A stretch of DNA of 64,000 bases from Coniella vitis (taxonomy: Eukaryota > Ascomycota > Sordariomycetes > Diaporthales > Schizoparmaceae), in the NCBI GenBank assembly GCA_011317545.1, contig WUJK01000012.1:151501-215500 (forward strand), read 5' to 3'. Positions within the stretch are counted from its first letter, which is position 1. Every line of letters begins with the position of its first letter. The translations under genes were made by a program, and so were the position numbers. The notes under the pieces were generated by a model. That model was not told the origin of the DNA. It searched no databases and saw only the letters and a program-made list of their open reading frames with translations. Positions 13,565 to 24,823 of this stretch are shown here, piece by piece.

Positions 13565-14579
13565 TTTTTATAACTCTTATTTAATACGGTCTACGTATAC
13601 CTCTTAGGTAATATTAAGTATAATAATAGCTCTTTAAACTCCTACCCTATCTACCTTAGGAGAAGGATATCGTTAGGTTATAACTTAGGAAAATATAATA
13701 TACTAATTAATCGAATTTACCTAATAACTCGCTATACTCTAATAGAATTAGGAGTAATAGAATCGTATTATCCGTAGGCAGGCCTAATAGCTCGAATAAT
13801 ACTAAGCTATAGCTGCTATACCCCTAATACCTATTATTTAAAATACCGGTAACGGCTATAAGATAGATAAACCTATTATATATAACGGTAATTAAAAAAC
13901 GCTTTAAGGGTTCCTTACCTATTATAAGGTATACTTCCTATATAATATAGCTTAATTCTCTACTAAACCCGATAAAGTTATCCTAGCCGGTATATAACTC
14001 GAAAAAGATACGCTTATCTAGTATAAACCCTTACTTTATAATTATATTAAATACCTAGGTAACCTCGATTAACGTAAGATAACTATTAAGAATATATTCG
14101 ATTTATTCGTAGGATTCGAATATATCCTTAAGGAAATATTTAGTAATCCTAACGAAGAACGAACTATAGTATAATAATTTATAGAATTTAAGTAGAATAA
14201 ATCTGCTTTAGCTTATACGGTCCGCTTTAAGTAACTCTTAATACGCCTCCCTTAAGAAGATAAGAACCTTATAGAATATTATTATAGAGGATTTAAAGAT
14301 AAGGTTAAGGACGAAATCTTTAAGCAGGATTAGCCTAAAGACTTTATAATATTTAGTAATAACGCTATCCGTATCGATAACCGTTTCTACGAAAAACGTA
14401 TAGAGAAAAGCAAGAAAGGAGGAAGCTATATTATATAGAGGAATTACGCTAATATAGGATAGCGGATTTAATAAATAACTAACCGTAGCTTCTAATAATA
14501 AGGTATAGTAGTTAGTAGTACTATATATATAGAACCTATAAAGCTCGATATAGCTTAGCGTAAACCTATAAGTAAGGAA

Positions 14580-14621
14580 TACTTTAACTATAGTAAAATA
14601 GGCTATTTCGTACGAGAATAC
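14580..14621 (+). pseudogene. Gag zinc knuckle of element B with all metal ligands lost
   Basis: In the gag frame this reads YFNYSKIGYFVREY. Spacing fits a retroviral CX2CX4HX4C knuckle in which the three Cys and the His are all Tyr. TGY to TAY and CAY to TAY are exactly the changes RIP makes, so an ordinary CCHC knuckle is the likely ancestor. Confidence 0.7.
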
Positions 14622-15970
14622 CGATAACCTAAGAAACCTAGAGAATTTAAGAAAGTCCCCGAAGGACGATAAGCTAATATTATAATATATAAGACTATAG
14701 ACTCTACTCCTAGCTAAAACCAGCTTCTAGAGTAAGCGTTAGACGATTCCGATTATAGACTCCTTAACTAGACCTTTTATTATAAGGATAATTATATAAT
14801 ATACCTCTCGGTAAAGTAAGGCTTAGGATAATTCCCTTAGAAACCTTATAAGGAACGATAAATTATAATTACTTAGAGAATACCCCTCTCTATAGATAAT
14901 AATCTATTCGAAAGACTAATAATAAAGTAGTAAGCCTAGCTTATTAGGGAATACCCCTATTAGTACGATATAAAAGGGTATAAACTACCTAACGAAATAG
15001 ATATCTCGTAGAGTAATATTACGGAAATTATAGAATAATAGGAAACGCTCTATATTAATTAGGATATTAGCGCCTAAACTATTAACGAAGAAATAAGCTT
15101 AGAATTAGAAAGCTCTACGGACGGAGATATCGATAAAGGAGATATATATTACCTTATCTACGGTATTATACTTAGAGAACTATTCCGAATAATATCTTAT
15201 TAAGATAAAACCCCCCTTATATAGGAAGATACGCGAATTAATTACCTTTACGAAAAATACTACTAGATTATATAGTTTACTTATATTATATATAATTATA
15301 GATAATACTTTAAATATAAGGTAACTAACGAATAGTTCCCTACGTATAAGATAAGGCATAGTATTATCGCCTATAACGATAATAATAGCAACTATTATAA
15401 AGTATTTAGAATAAGGGGAAACTACGCTAGTATTAGCCTTATATATAATACCCCCTACGAATATACTACGCGATAAGTAAAATAGTATTAATATATAATA
15501 CCTTAGTACGTACCTTACGTATAAGAAAAAGCGCTTAACTAGTATAAAATATATAAATAGAAGCGAAGGGAAAAGCGCGTAAAGCCCGTATACGCGGAAC
15601 CTACGTACTATAGCTTCTATAAGAGTATAGACTACGTAGAATATATAGCAGATAAAGTACGAATCTATTATATTATTAAGAATAGCGAACCCGGAGTATA
15701 GACTCCGTATACCGAAGAAGAAAATTAAACGCGCTTATAGTAATAGGCCGTAGTATATATATAATACGGAATATAATAAGCTAAGAACCTAATATAAATA
15801 ATAGCCCTTAGAATATAGTAAGAATAGCAGAACCTAAAAGGCAAGGATCGCTTATAAAGGATAATAAGCGATTAGGATTTACGATAAAGTCCCTTTATAC
15901 GATAAATAGCTCGATATATAAATATTTAAAAATCGTAATACGAATTAACGATAAATACTATATAGTACTC

Positions 15971-18900
15971 CTAGATAGCGGAGTATAAGGAAACTTTATA
16001 TCCCTAAGCGTTATTAATAAAGAACGGATACCTTAGAAGAAGAAGATAGAACCCTATAAACTTAGGACCGTAGAAGGTATAAAAGTCGCTTACGGCTAAG
16101 GTATTATCGATATAGAATCTAATTAATTACTAGTTACGATCTACGGATATATAATACTAATAAACTTCGATATTACGGATACCGTATAATATAAGCTAAT
16201 CTTAGGTATATTATAGTTAAGAAAGGAAAATCCTCGAATCGATTAGACTAATAGCTATATTTTATAAAATAAAGCGGATACCTAAGAAGCAGTTATAATT
16301 AAAGGTATAGGATCGGATTTAATTACTAAGTAATACCTAGATAATAGGGGCTTAAACGAATTTATATATACCTCTAAATCGAGAAGAGCTAAGGCGATAG
16401 CTACCCTAGGATATAATAAACCTCGATAGCTTATAGAGAAGGATCTAGCGATAATTAATACCTAATAGAATAAGGGATATAGCAGATTAGGATACGATAT
16501 AATAGGATTCTATAAATAGTAGGATATATTATCGCGATAAGTTTAAGAAGAAACTAAGTATATATAACGATATCTCCTTATAATAGTAACTATATAAGAC
16601 GAAGATACGTTTAAAGACCTCTCCGGTATATTAAAAGAGTATCGGAAGTTTATAAAACTATTTTAAGGAAAATTCGATAACGGCCTACTAGAGTATAGCC
16701 TATATAACTATAAGATCCTACTTAAAGAAGGAGAATAACTAAAGTTCTTTCCTATCTACGGATTAGATAAGGATAAACTTAAACTATTTAGAGAATATAT
16801 CGACGAAAATCTTAAGAAAGGCTATATTAGACCCTTTTATTTACTAATAGGATACCTAATCCTATTTATACTAAAGAAAAACGGTAAACTATAACTATAC
16901 GTTAACTATCGGCAACTTAACGATATTATAATTAAGAATCGGTACCCCTTACCTCTCTTTAAAGAACTTAGAGATAGACTTAGAGGAGCCTAATAGTTTA
17001 TAGCCTTCGACCTTAAAGAAGGATATATATATATTCGCATTAAACCCGGAGAAGAATAGAAAATAGCGTTTAGAATATGCTATAGATATTTCGAATATCT
17101 TATTATATTATTCGGACTTACTAACGCCCTTATATTATTCTAGGAAATAATAAACTTTATCTTATACGAATACCTCGACTATTTTATAATCGCTTACCTA
17201 AACGATATCCTTATTTACTTAAAGATATTCGAGGAATACTAGAAGTATATTATAATAATCCTATAAATCCTCTAAGATAATAAGATTTTAGTAGAACCTA
17301 CTAAATATAACTAGAATACTTAAGAAGTTAACTACCTTAGATATACTATTATACTAAGGTATATACGAATATAAAAAGATAAAGTATAAGCAGTTAGGGA
17401 CTAGCCTATACCTTAAAACGTTAAGGATATTAGAGCCTTCTTAGGCTATACTAACTTCTACCGATAATTTATTAAGAACTATAATAGTATTATAATACTA
17501 CTTACGGAACTTATAAAAAAGGATATTACCTTTAACTAGAACGAATAGGTATAGAAAGCCTTTAGTATAATTAAGGATATAATTATATTAGAACTAATCC
17601 TAGTTAAAGTAGACTAAAATAAAGTTTTCGAGATCGAGATAAACGTATTAGATTATATACTCGGTAGATAACTCGGATAACGAGATAATAAAGGACGACT
17701 ACGGATAATTAGTAACTTTAGTAAGAAGCTAAACGGATTAGAACTTAACTATAGAACGCCTAATTAAGAACTTATAATAATAGTAAAAGCCTTTAGGGAA
17801 TAGCGATACTACCTTATCGGCGCAAAATAATAAATTCTTATATATACGGATTATAAGAACCTTTAGGTATTTACCTTAATAAAGCAGCTTAATAAACGAT
17901 AAGTTAGATAGTACGAATTTCTATTAGAATTCGATTTTAAGATTATCTACCGTAAAGGTAAAGAAAACGAACGAATAGACGCTCTTAGCAAACGGTTAAA
18001 CTATAAGGATAGTAATAGTAAAGACTAAGATATTATAATAATCTTTAAGGAAGATTCGGAAGGCAACCTTACTATATTATCTATTACTAAGGAACTTAAT
18101 ATAATACTATATATTAAAGGAGAAATACCTAACCTCGATAACCTAATAATATTAGAATAAAACGACTTTATCAGAAGTATTTATAGCGTATTAGTATATA
18201 GATATTAAGGAATTAGAGTAACCTATAAAAGGATTTAATATTATTAAAATCCACTAAACCTTAAGAAACGAGTTATAGATATTATTAATAACTATATTAT
18301 ATATAAACGAAATAAGATAGAACGATATAAACCTTACGGATTATTATAACCTCTACTAATACCTACGACTATTTAGTTATCTATTAGTCTAGACTTTATT
18401 ACTAAGCTACCCCTCTTATAAAAACCCTTAACTTAGGTATAATACGATAATATCTTAATAGTAGTTTATAGACTAAATAAGTATATATACTTCCTATTAT
18501 ATAAGGAAAATAGTACTATAGAAGAACTTATATATATATATTCCTCCGTATTATTATCGCTAATAACGGAATACCTTAGGAAATTATATTAGATAGAGAT
18601 AGAAAATTCGTATCGAAATTCTGGATCTTACTTACCAAATACCTCGGAACGATATAATGTATATCTATAGCATTTTATCCTTAGATAAACGGATAAACGG
18701 AATATACTAACTAGATTATAGAATAATATCTACAATACTATATTAACTACGAATAAGATAATTAGGTCGAACTTTTACTAACCGCGCAGTTTACTTATAA
18801 TAGCGTAGATACGATAAGTATAGGAAAATTACTATTCTTCCTACTCTATAGATATAACCCTACGGTATACTACGAAATACTATTAGGTGGAAATATAGAA

Positions 18901-19417
18901 ACGGCAGACTAATATACTAAAAGAATTAAGTAATTATATAAAGATACTCGACGTATACTTTAGGACGTTAAAGAATAAATAATAAAATACGCTAATTAGA
19001 AAAGGATTAAGGGATTAATCCTATAGAAGGGAGATAAAGTCTACCTTAACCGTAAAAATATTAAAACTACTAAACCTAGCGATAAACTCGATTATAAAAA
19101 GCTCGGACCTTATAAAATTATATAATAGATTTTATTAGTTAACTATAAATTGGAAATCCTATATATACGTCTATACCTAATCTTCTATATTTTACTTCTA
19201 GAATTAGTATTAGCAGACGTAGAACTTTCGTACGATATAGATATTATCTAACTAGAATAAGTATAATACGAAGTTAAATAGATTCTTAACTTACGTAAAC
19301 GTAGACGCGGAAAATAATACCTTATTAAGTAGAAAAATTACGATAATTCGGAAAATATATAGGAACCCCTAAAGAATATCTACTAAGATCTAATCAGGGA
19401 ATATAAAAATTAATAAG
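15971..19417 (+). pseudogene. Pol polyprotein remnant of element B (protease-RT-RNase H-integrase-chromodomain)
   Basis: A continuous plus-strand frame interrupted only by RIP-type stops. The aspartic protease motif Leu-Asp-Ser-Gly is at 15971-15982. The reverse-transcriptase YxDD-type box reads YLNDILIY (17195-17218). The RNase H end reads KENERIDALSKR (to 17993). The integrase core follows from about 18300. A chromodomain closes the protein (19267-19417), with YLIK, KNYDNSENI and EPLKNIY visible. Gypsy elements with a C-terminal chromodomain are chromoviruses; the domain is known to steer integration to heterochromatin, which would fit repeated insertion into the same island. Confidence 0.88.
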
Positions 19418-19614
19418 TAACTTAATAACGGATAAAAACAGGGAACTTACTAACGATTAGATAGGCCTCCTTTTTTAAAAGCGCTAGCTAGATCTAATAA
19501 CCTACTAAACTCTATAGTCGACTAGTTTATAATTCCAAATTACGAACTAAAAGCCTTAATACCCTGTAAATTACTAATAAGAAAATTAGATAGAGATAAC
19601 GGAGAAATCCTAGA

Positions 19615-19691
19615 TTAATCAAAATCCTCTAACGTAATAGTTATAAAACCCTTAGGTAATAGGCCTTCGGGAACGGCTAACTCCGTAGAAC
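19615..19691 (-). pseudogene. Antisense ORF of element B, C-terminal part
   Basis: The minus strand reads ELAVPEGLLPKGFITITLED, then Phe-Asp and a TAA stop at 19615-19617. It aligns with the end of the antisense frame of element A (VVPKGPLPEGFILLSLEDF, stop at 26149). The rest of the same frame lies at 23787-24290, separated by insertion of element C. See the entry at 26149 for the family discussion. Confidence 0.6.
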
Positions 19692-19983
19692 TGTCAGGAG
19701 GTGGGTTGTTGCGAGGTGATGAAGTATAATATAGACAACGAGTTCTTAGCGTAAAAGCAGCTATATCGTACAGAAGATACTATAATAGTAGTATTCGTTA
19801 ATAGAAAACTAAACCTAAAGAGAAATCCCCTCTCTATTTACTGGTTTCCGAAGCTTCCGACGGCTCTTTATATCTTTAAGATTCTATAGCTGCCTGCCGA
19901 GAGCTGCCGGCAGGCCCTTATTCTAAGCCGTAGGGACTGCGTTACCGCTTCGCTTTCCTAGCGTTCAGGGTAGGGTTCTGATA
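19692..19983 (+). repeat. 5' LTR of element C
   Basis: 292 bp, aligned without visible gaps to 23490-23781. Nearly all differences are C/T or G/A. It contains a GC-richer stretch with ctgccgagagctgccggcag. The target copy agaac lies at 19687-19691. Confidence 0.92.
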
Positions 19984-20895
19984 ATACTCCTCCCCTTATA
20001 TAACTTCGTCCTCGAAGTTATTAAATATCGACTTACTAATAGGTTATTACTAATAGGTAACTAGCTGCGTTTTTCCTACGTATAACCTGCGTTATCGTAT
20101 ATCTTCCTAGCGTTTATTCGCTGTATTATCTCTACGTTAGACTAGAATATATCTTTTATAAACCTCGTTCTTAAAATAACTTCGATCTATAAACTTCTTT
20201 TTCTTATAGGATACTTCTTTACTACGTTATCTCTGCGTTTAAGCACTATACGCTTATATATCTTTTAATCCTCTTTAGTATATCTAAAACCTATTATTCT
20301 CTTTCAAAACCTATAAAGCTTAAAGAACCTCTGAATAGCTCTTATTATACCTATTACTATATCTATTATATAAAATAATAAGTTCGCAGCTCTATTATAG
20401 CGTTCCTTATACTTCCATTATACTTTTATTATACTTCCTATCTTCATTCTATAATAGTAACTAATAATAGAATAATAGCAAATAACTATAGCTATATCTA
20501 GCAATTAAATAGGTATACAGGCTACTTAGCAGTTAATAATAGCTTTAGACTTACGGCTATAAAAGCCCCTCTTTTTATACCCTCTTTCTCTTTTAACTTT
20601 TATTCCTTTAAGCAACTATTTAGTTTAAGTTTTATAAGTTATATCTTTAATACTAAGTATATAGCTTCTTTGCATCCCTTTCGTAGTATTTTCCCTTAGG
20701 TAGGCTAGACTACTTTTATTAATTCGCTATATTTTCGCTAGGCTAACGCTACTTTATAGTTTTAAACAGCCTAACTATTATAATAATAATTATTATAACT
20801 AGTAAGCGCCCCGCTCCTAACGATAACCAAGGGTAAGTAGTTCGCAGCTCTTTCTCTATATATTATCTGCGTTAACGCTATATCTTAGTAGTCCT

Positions 20896-21300
20896 AGTAA
20901 ACGTACTCGTACCGCTAATATTACCGCCTCGGGTACCGCCGTAGCCTCTTCCTCGAATTAAAGCGGCGTTGCCGCTATAAATACGCCCGCTAATACGCCT
21001 ACCAGTATACCTGCGAATAGCCCTACTCCTACTACCTCTGCTGCTCCTCCCGCTATACGCAGCGCCCCCGCTACGGCTTCGGCGGGTATACGTAATACGG
21101 GTAATTAGTATATTCGGTGCCTGCATCGTTAGATAGAAGATGGTTATTATAACTATAAATACTATAACGTTGCTAGTATATTAATTTACGTTATCCTTAC
21201 GTTTTTAATACTAACTTTATGCTCTTAGGTAAAGGATTAAAATGTTTATACTATAGTGCCGGCAAATATGCTTATAATCGCGTAAGTTGTTCTCCTTTTT
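20896..21300 (+). pseudogene. Coding-like frame 1 of element C (possible gag)
   Basis: From 20896 the plus strand reads a Ser/Thr/Ala/Pro-rich protein-like sequence (SKRTRTANITASGTAVASSS, later PTTSAAPPAIRSAPATASAG). It continues with occasional RIP-type stops into a segment reading IEDGYYNYKYYNV. Base composition is much more GC-rich than its surroundings. No homology is recognised; a gag-like or disordered structural protein is only a guess from its position behind the 5' LTR. Confidence 0.35.
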
Positions 21301-21466
21301 AGTGCGTTTATATTACGTTTTCTATGCTAATTCCTTACTATAGCTTCCCTTTAATACTATTGCTATCCTTAAAGAATAATTTCCCTTTTCCTAGGACTAG
21401 TTGCAACGTACTAATAGGTATATTCCTTTAAATTATATTGATTTATTTACTAAGGCTAAGGGAGCC

Positions 21467-21748
21467 GGTCGGGACGGTATTAACGCTACGGTCGCGCTAC
21501 TCGCTAGCGGCGGTTAAGGTAATAAATAGTTAGCTTTATTTCGAGATTTAGTTAGCTTAGTACGCTGTGGTATAATCGCTGCTGAACGTATTACTAATCG
21601 CCTAGACCCTCCTAGAGGCGGCGATAGTAGTGCGAACCTATAGGGTGGAAGTAGCGGTAATAATACTGCTGGCGGAGATAATAGTAGTAATACTGCTAGT
21701 AGAGATAATAGCGGAAATACTGGAAATACTGGAACTAGTAGTAACTAA
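21467..21748 (+). pseudogene. Coding-like frame 2 of element C, Gly/Asn/Ser-rich tail
   Basis: The frame at 21467-21748 reads GRDGINATVALLASGG, then LALFRDLVSLVRCGIIAAER, and ends in a Gly/Asn/Ser/Thr repeat-like tail and TAA at 21746-21748. Only three internal stops occur, each of the kind RIP produces. It lies in another frame than the first coding-like stretch, so an intron, a frameshift or two genes are possible. Not recognised. Confidence 0.35.
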
Positions 21749-23489
21749 TAACTCTTTACGAAATAGTAGCGAGTTCGCTACTAATTTATAGTTTAGCGTT
21801 AAGGTATTGGACGTAAATGGGTTGATTTTAACGTTTTAATATAAATAGACTTATAAAATATCGTATATTATCGTATATTTAATATATCCTGCTTTTAGTT
21901 TACATTTAAGCTGCGGCTTCGTAGTAATCCAGTATAATATATTATTTAAATTTATATTAAATTATTATTTAATAATCAATTGCAATAATCACAACTTATA
22001 ATAATAATAACCAAATAGCAATACTAAATATTAATTCAAACTTAAAGCATAAGCCAGACTTTCGCTAGGATATCGTATAGTATTTTAACTTTTAAATACT
22101 ACAGTTTCAAAGACTATATAGTCTACGTAAAGGTTACGTTCTTACAGCGTACTTACTATTAAAATACACCTATTCTTAATTTAAATCAATAAAAGATAAA
22201 TTAACTTTAACTATCTTAAAAACTATTTTATTAGCGTAAGAGCTACGTCTTCGTAGGGTACCTGCTATATTTGTAGTTATTTATAATAAATTAATAAACT
22301 AATTAACTAAAACGCTAAAAATCTTAATTTAAATAATTTACGCTATATACACTAGTATGAATTTCGATTCCTTACTTAAGGCTTTAATCTCCGAGTCTTT
22401 GTAATAGACTTAGCGGTCCCGCTATATCTCCGCTGCGTTTGCTTAGTATAGAAACTACGCTAGCGTAAGAAGACCGGACTCGCGATTCCGTTCTTCTAGC
22501 GAGTTACCTCGTATAAATAGCGTAAAAGCGCTCCGTCCTATATACTTCACCGCTACTTCTAAGCAACTCAGTAACCTGTACGGGACAAAATAGATCCAAA
22601 TCTTAAGCATACTACTACCTTCGACTTACGGAGGGATAGCAGCGTTATTACTGCTTTTTCTATACTCTAAGACTACGTAAAAGTAAGTTACTTATAAGCA
22701 TCTAATTATTAAAATCTTTTAAGGAGCCTGCTAGATAGCAGTAGCTTACTAATTTATCTTACTTACAAACTACGCTATCGCTACGAAGCTATATACCTTA
22801 CGTAACGATATTATTATACTTTATCTTTAGTTCTTATTCTTCTTGAAATATAAACGATTATAAATCTTACGAAAGACCTGCTCTTAACCTACGATTACGT
22901 AGGGTATCCTAGCTCTTTTCAATAGTATATATCTCTTAATTTATCGATTTGGTTAATATTTAAACTTTCTTAACTTAAACGATAAGTATACTTTTAAACT
23001 ATATTTACGTAAGGTCTATCGTTTCTTTTAATATATAACTGCTCTTAACTCGGGCGCTAAGCTTGCTTTTGTCTTACGTTTAGCGTATGTTTTAATATAG
23101 TATCTCGGTTTTCTTAATATATAAACTCTTTTAACTCGGGCGTTGAGTTTATCGCGCGTTAACTTTGCTTTAAACCTGCGCTTTCGTAGGGTATCGTGTT
23201 TTCTCTTAATATATCGAGTGCTTGTTATCTTATATTTGATAAAAGTCGAGTATCTTATACGACGAAGTATATTTAAAAGAGTAGCTTTTAGATTACGTAA
23301 AAGCAGCGTAAATACTACGTAGGTTAATAATACTAGATAACTTTCTAATATATAGTGATACTCGAGGAATTGATTTAATAAGTATAGTAGTAAAGATTAT
23401 CTGCGAATCTATTGCGATAACGCTAAGAAATCAAGCTGATAACGTTATATTACCTTTACCGGCTCGCACTCCGAATTTAAGGTTTAGAA

Positions 23490-23781
23490 TATTAGGAGGT
23501 GGGTTATTGCGAGGTGATAAAGTATAATATAGACGACGAGTTCTTAGCGTAAAAGCAGCTATATCGCATAGAAGATACTATGATAGTAGTATTCGTTAAC
23601 AGAAAACTGAACCTAAAGAGAAATCCCCTCTCTATTCACTGGTTTCCGAAGCTTCCGACGGCTCTTTATATCTTTAAGATTCTATGGCTGCCTGCCGAGA
23701 GCTGCCGGCAGGCCCTTATTCCAAGCCGCAGGGACTGCGTTACCGCTTCGCTTTCCTGGCGTTCAGGGTAGGGTTCTGACA
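23490..23781 (+). repeat. 3' LTR of element C
   Basis: 292 bp, ending ttctgaca, followed by the target copy agaac (23782-23786). It retains more unmutated C and G than the 5' copy in its second half (for example attccaagccgcaggg against attctaagccgtaggg). Confidence 0.92.
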
Positions 23782-23786
23782 AGAAC

Positions 23787-24290
23787 GCCTTATAGCCTCG
23801 GCGGCTAAACGCTCCTTCTCTAACTCCTCCGCTTTAATACAATCTAACTCTTCGATTGTATCTAAACTATAACGAATAATATACGCTATCTTATTAGCCT
23901 ATATACGACGCTCCTTATATAATCGGCGTACTTTCGTAGTAGCTTATTTAAGTTCCTCTTTAATAATATTAAGGGCCGCTTTAACTAACGAATACTAATA
24001 GGTAATTTTTTATATCTATATAGGAGTTAAGCCCTATATATTATAGTTTCCCCGCTTATAGCGAATATATTCCGACTAGCGAGAAGAATCCTCTTCGGAG
24101 GCTAAGTAAGGAACTTAACGGGATTAGTAAGAAGAATAGGAGGGTATCTTAGAATAACGATCTAGTACGGATAACTAAAGAGAAGAAGTTTATTCGGTCT
24201 TCTTATAACGAACCTTATTAATTCTCGACGATATAACGAATTAGGAAAGCATAATCCGAAGTAAGAATATTAAGTAGGATTATTTACGGA
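23787..24290 (-). pseudogene. Antisense ORF of element B, N-terminal and central part
   Basis: On the minus strand, opposite to pol, the frame reads SEYIRYKRGNYNI, then KVRRLYKERRI, then RYSLDTIEELDCIKAEELEK and ERLAAEAIR, with RIP-type stops between. Each block has a counterpart in the antisense frame of element A although the DNA has diverged. The C-terminal end is at 19615-19691, beyond the element C insertion. The start is not visible. Confidence 0.6.
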
Positions 24291-24322
24291 AATACTATAG
24301 GTCTTTAGGGATAAAGACCGAT

Positions 24323-24335
24323 AGAAGGGAGATAA
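24323..24335 (+). other. Polypurine tract of element B
   Basis: agaagggagataa, immediately before the 3' LTR at 24336. The same tract stands at 26762-26774 before the 3' LTR of element A. Confidence 0.7.
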
Positions 24336-24818
24336 TATTATAATCTACGGTTATATAGGTTATAGGAATAAGCTAGCGTAACTATATACTAGTAAATCGG
24401 AACCTTAACGGACCGATAGGGATCTCTTATATAATAAAGTTATACTAAATAATATAACTAGGGTTAGGGTTATATAGGATAAGGGTAGACCGTAAGGACC
24501 GTACTATAACTCTATCGACTTAGACTATAATAGTCGATAAGCGATATCGTCGGTCCAAGGTACTATTTAGGGAATAGCAGTTAATAATAGAAGGATATAA
24601 GGATAGGAGTTTACGGCTTAATATTAGATATTTTCCTTATAATCTTTAGTTATAAATCTAAGTATTATTTTATATAATAGGGTAATCCCTCTTAATTACT
24701 TATAATACTTAATATTGCTCGATAAACGTATAAAGACTTAAAGGTAATACTTCCCCGCCTGCTAATATATAACTTATAGGTACTTCCAGAATCAGGGATT
24801 CAGGCAAGGATTATTACA
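24336..24818 (+). repeat. 3' LTR of element B
   Basis: 483 bp, matching 13083-13564, ending ggattattaca. It is followed by the second copy of the target duplication ctcta (24819-24823) and then by the resumed integrase of element A. Confidence 0.94.
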
Positions 24819-24823
24819 CTCTA

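Larger units (their letters stand above)
19692..23781 (+). mobile_element. Element C, 4.1-kb LTR element without recognisable pol
   Basis: Two 292-bp LTRs (19692-19983 and 23490-23781) with ends TGTCAG...CTGACA and the target duplication agaac (19687-19691 and 23782-23786) define a complete 4090-bp insertion in element B. No reverse transcriptase, integrase or protease motif was found on either strand. Two coding-like plus-strand stretches exist, 20896-21300 and 21467-21748. The remaining interior (about 21750-23490) is AT-rich and unrecognised. RIP damage is lighter than in A, B, D and E, with more CpA and TpG, in line with this being the latest arrival. It is probably a non-autonomous LTR element (TRIM or LARD-like), mobilised by enzymes of another element. 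Confidence 0.88.
13083..24818 (+). mobile_element. Element B, complete Ty3/Gypsy chromovirus, itself interrupted by element C
   Basis: Bounded by LTRs 13083-13564 and 24336-24818 and by the target duplication ctcta (13078-13082 and 24819-24823). Without the 4090-bp element C and one TSD copy it would be about 7.6 kb. The order is gag with a CCHC-type knuckle (14580-14621, ligands mutated), protease (LDSG at 15971-15982), reverse transcriptase (YLNDILIY at 17195-17218), RNase H (C-terminal motif reading KENERIDALSKR by 17993), integrase, then a chromodomain (19267-19417, with YLIK and KNYDNSENI). A polypurine tract agaagggagataa precedes the 3' LTR. All frames are broken by RIP-type stops. It inserted into the integrase of element A: joining 13082 to 24824 restores the sequence found at 18351 of B. 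Confidence 0.94.

Noticed and set aside
20878..21126. 82-codon minus-strand open frame in element C
   Set aside because: It is the antisense shadow of the GC-rich coding-like plus-strand frame and is made of low-complexity Arg/Ser/Gly.
23580..23771. 63-codon plus-strand open frame
   Set aside because: It lies within the 3' LTR of element C; the 5' LTR copy has the same sequence broken by RIP.
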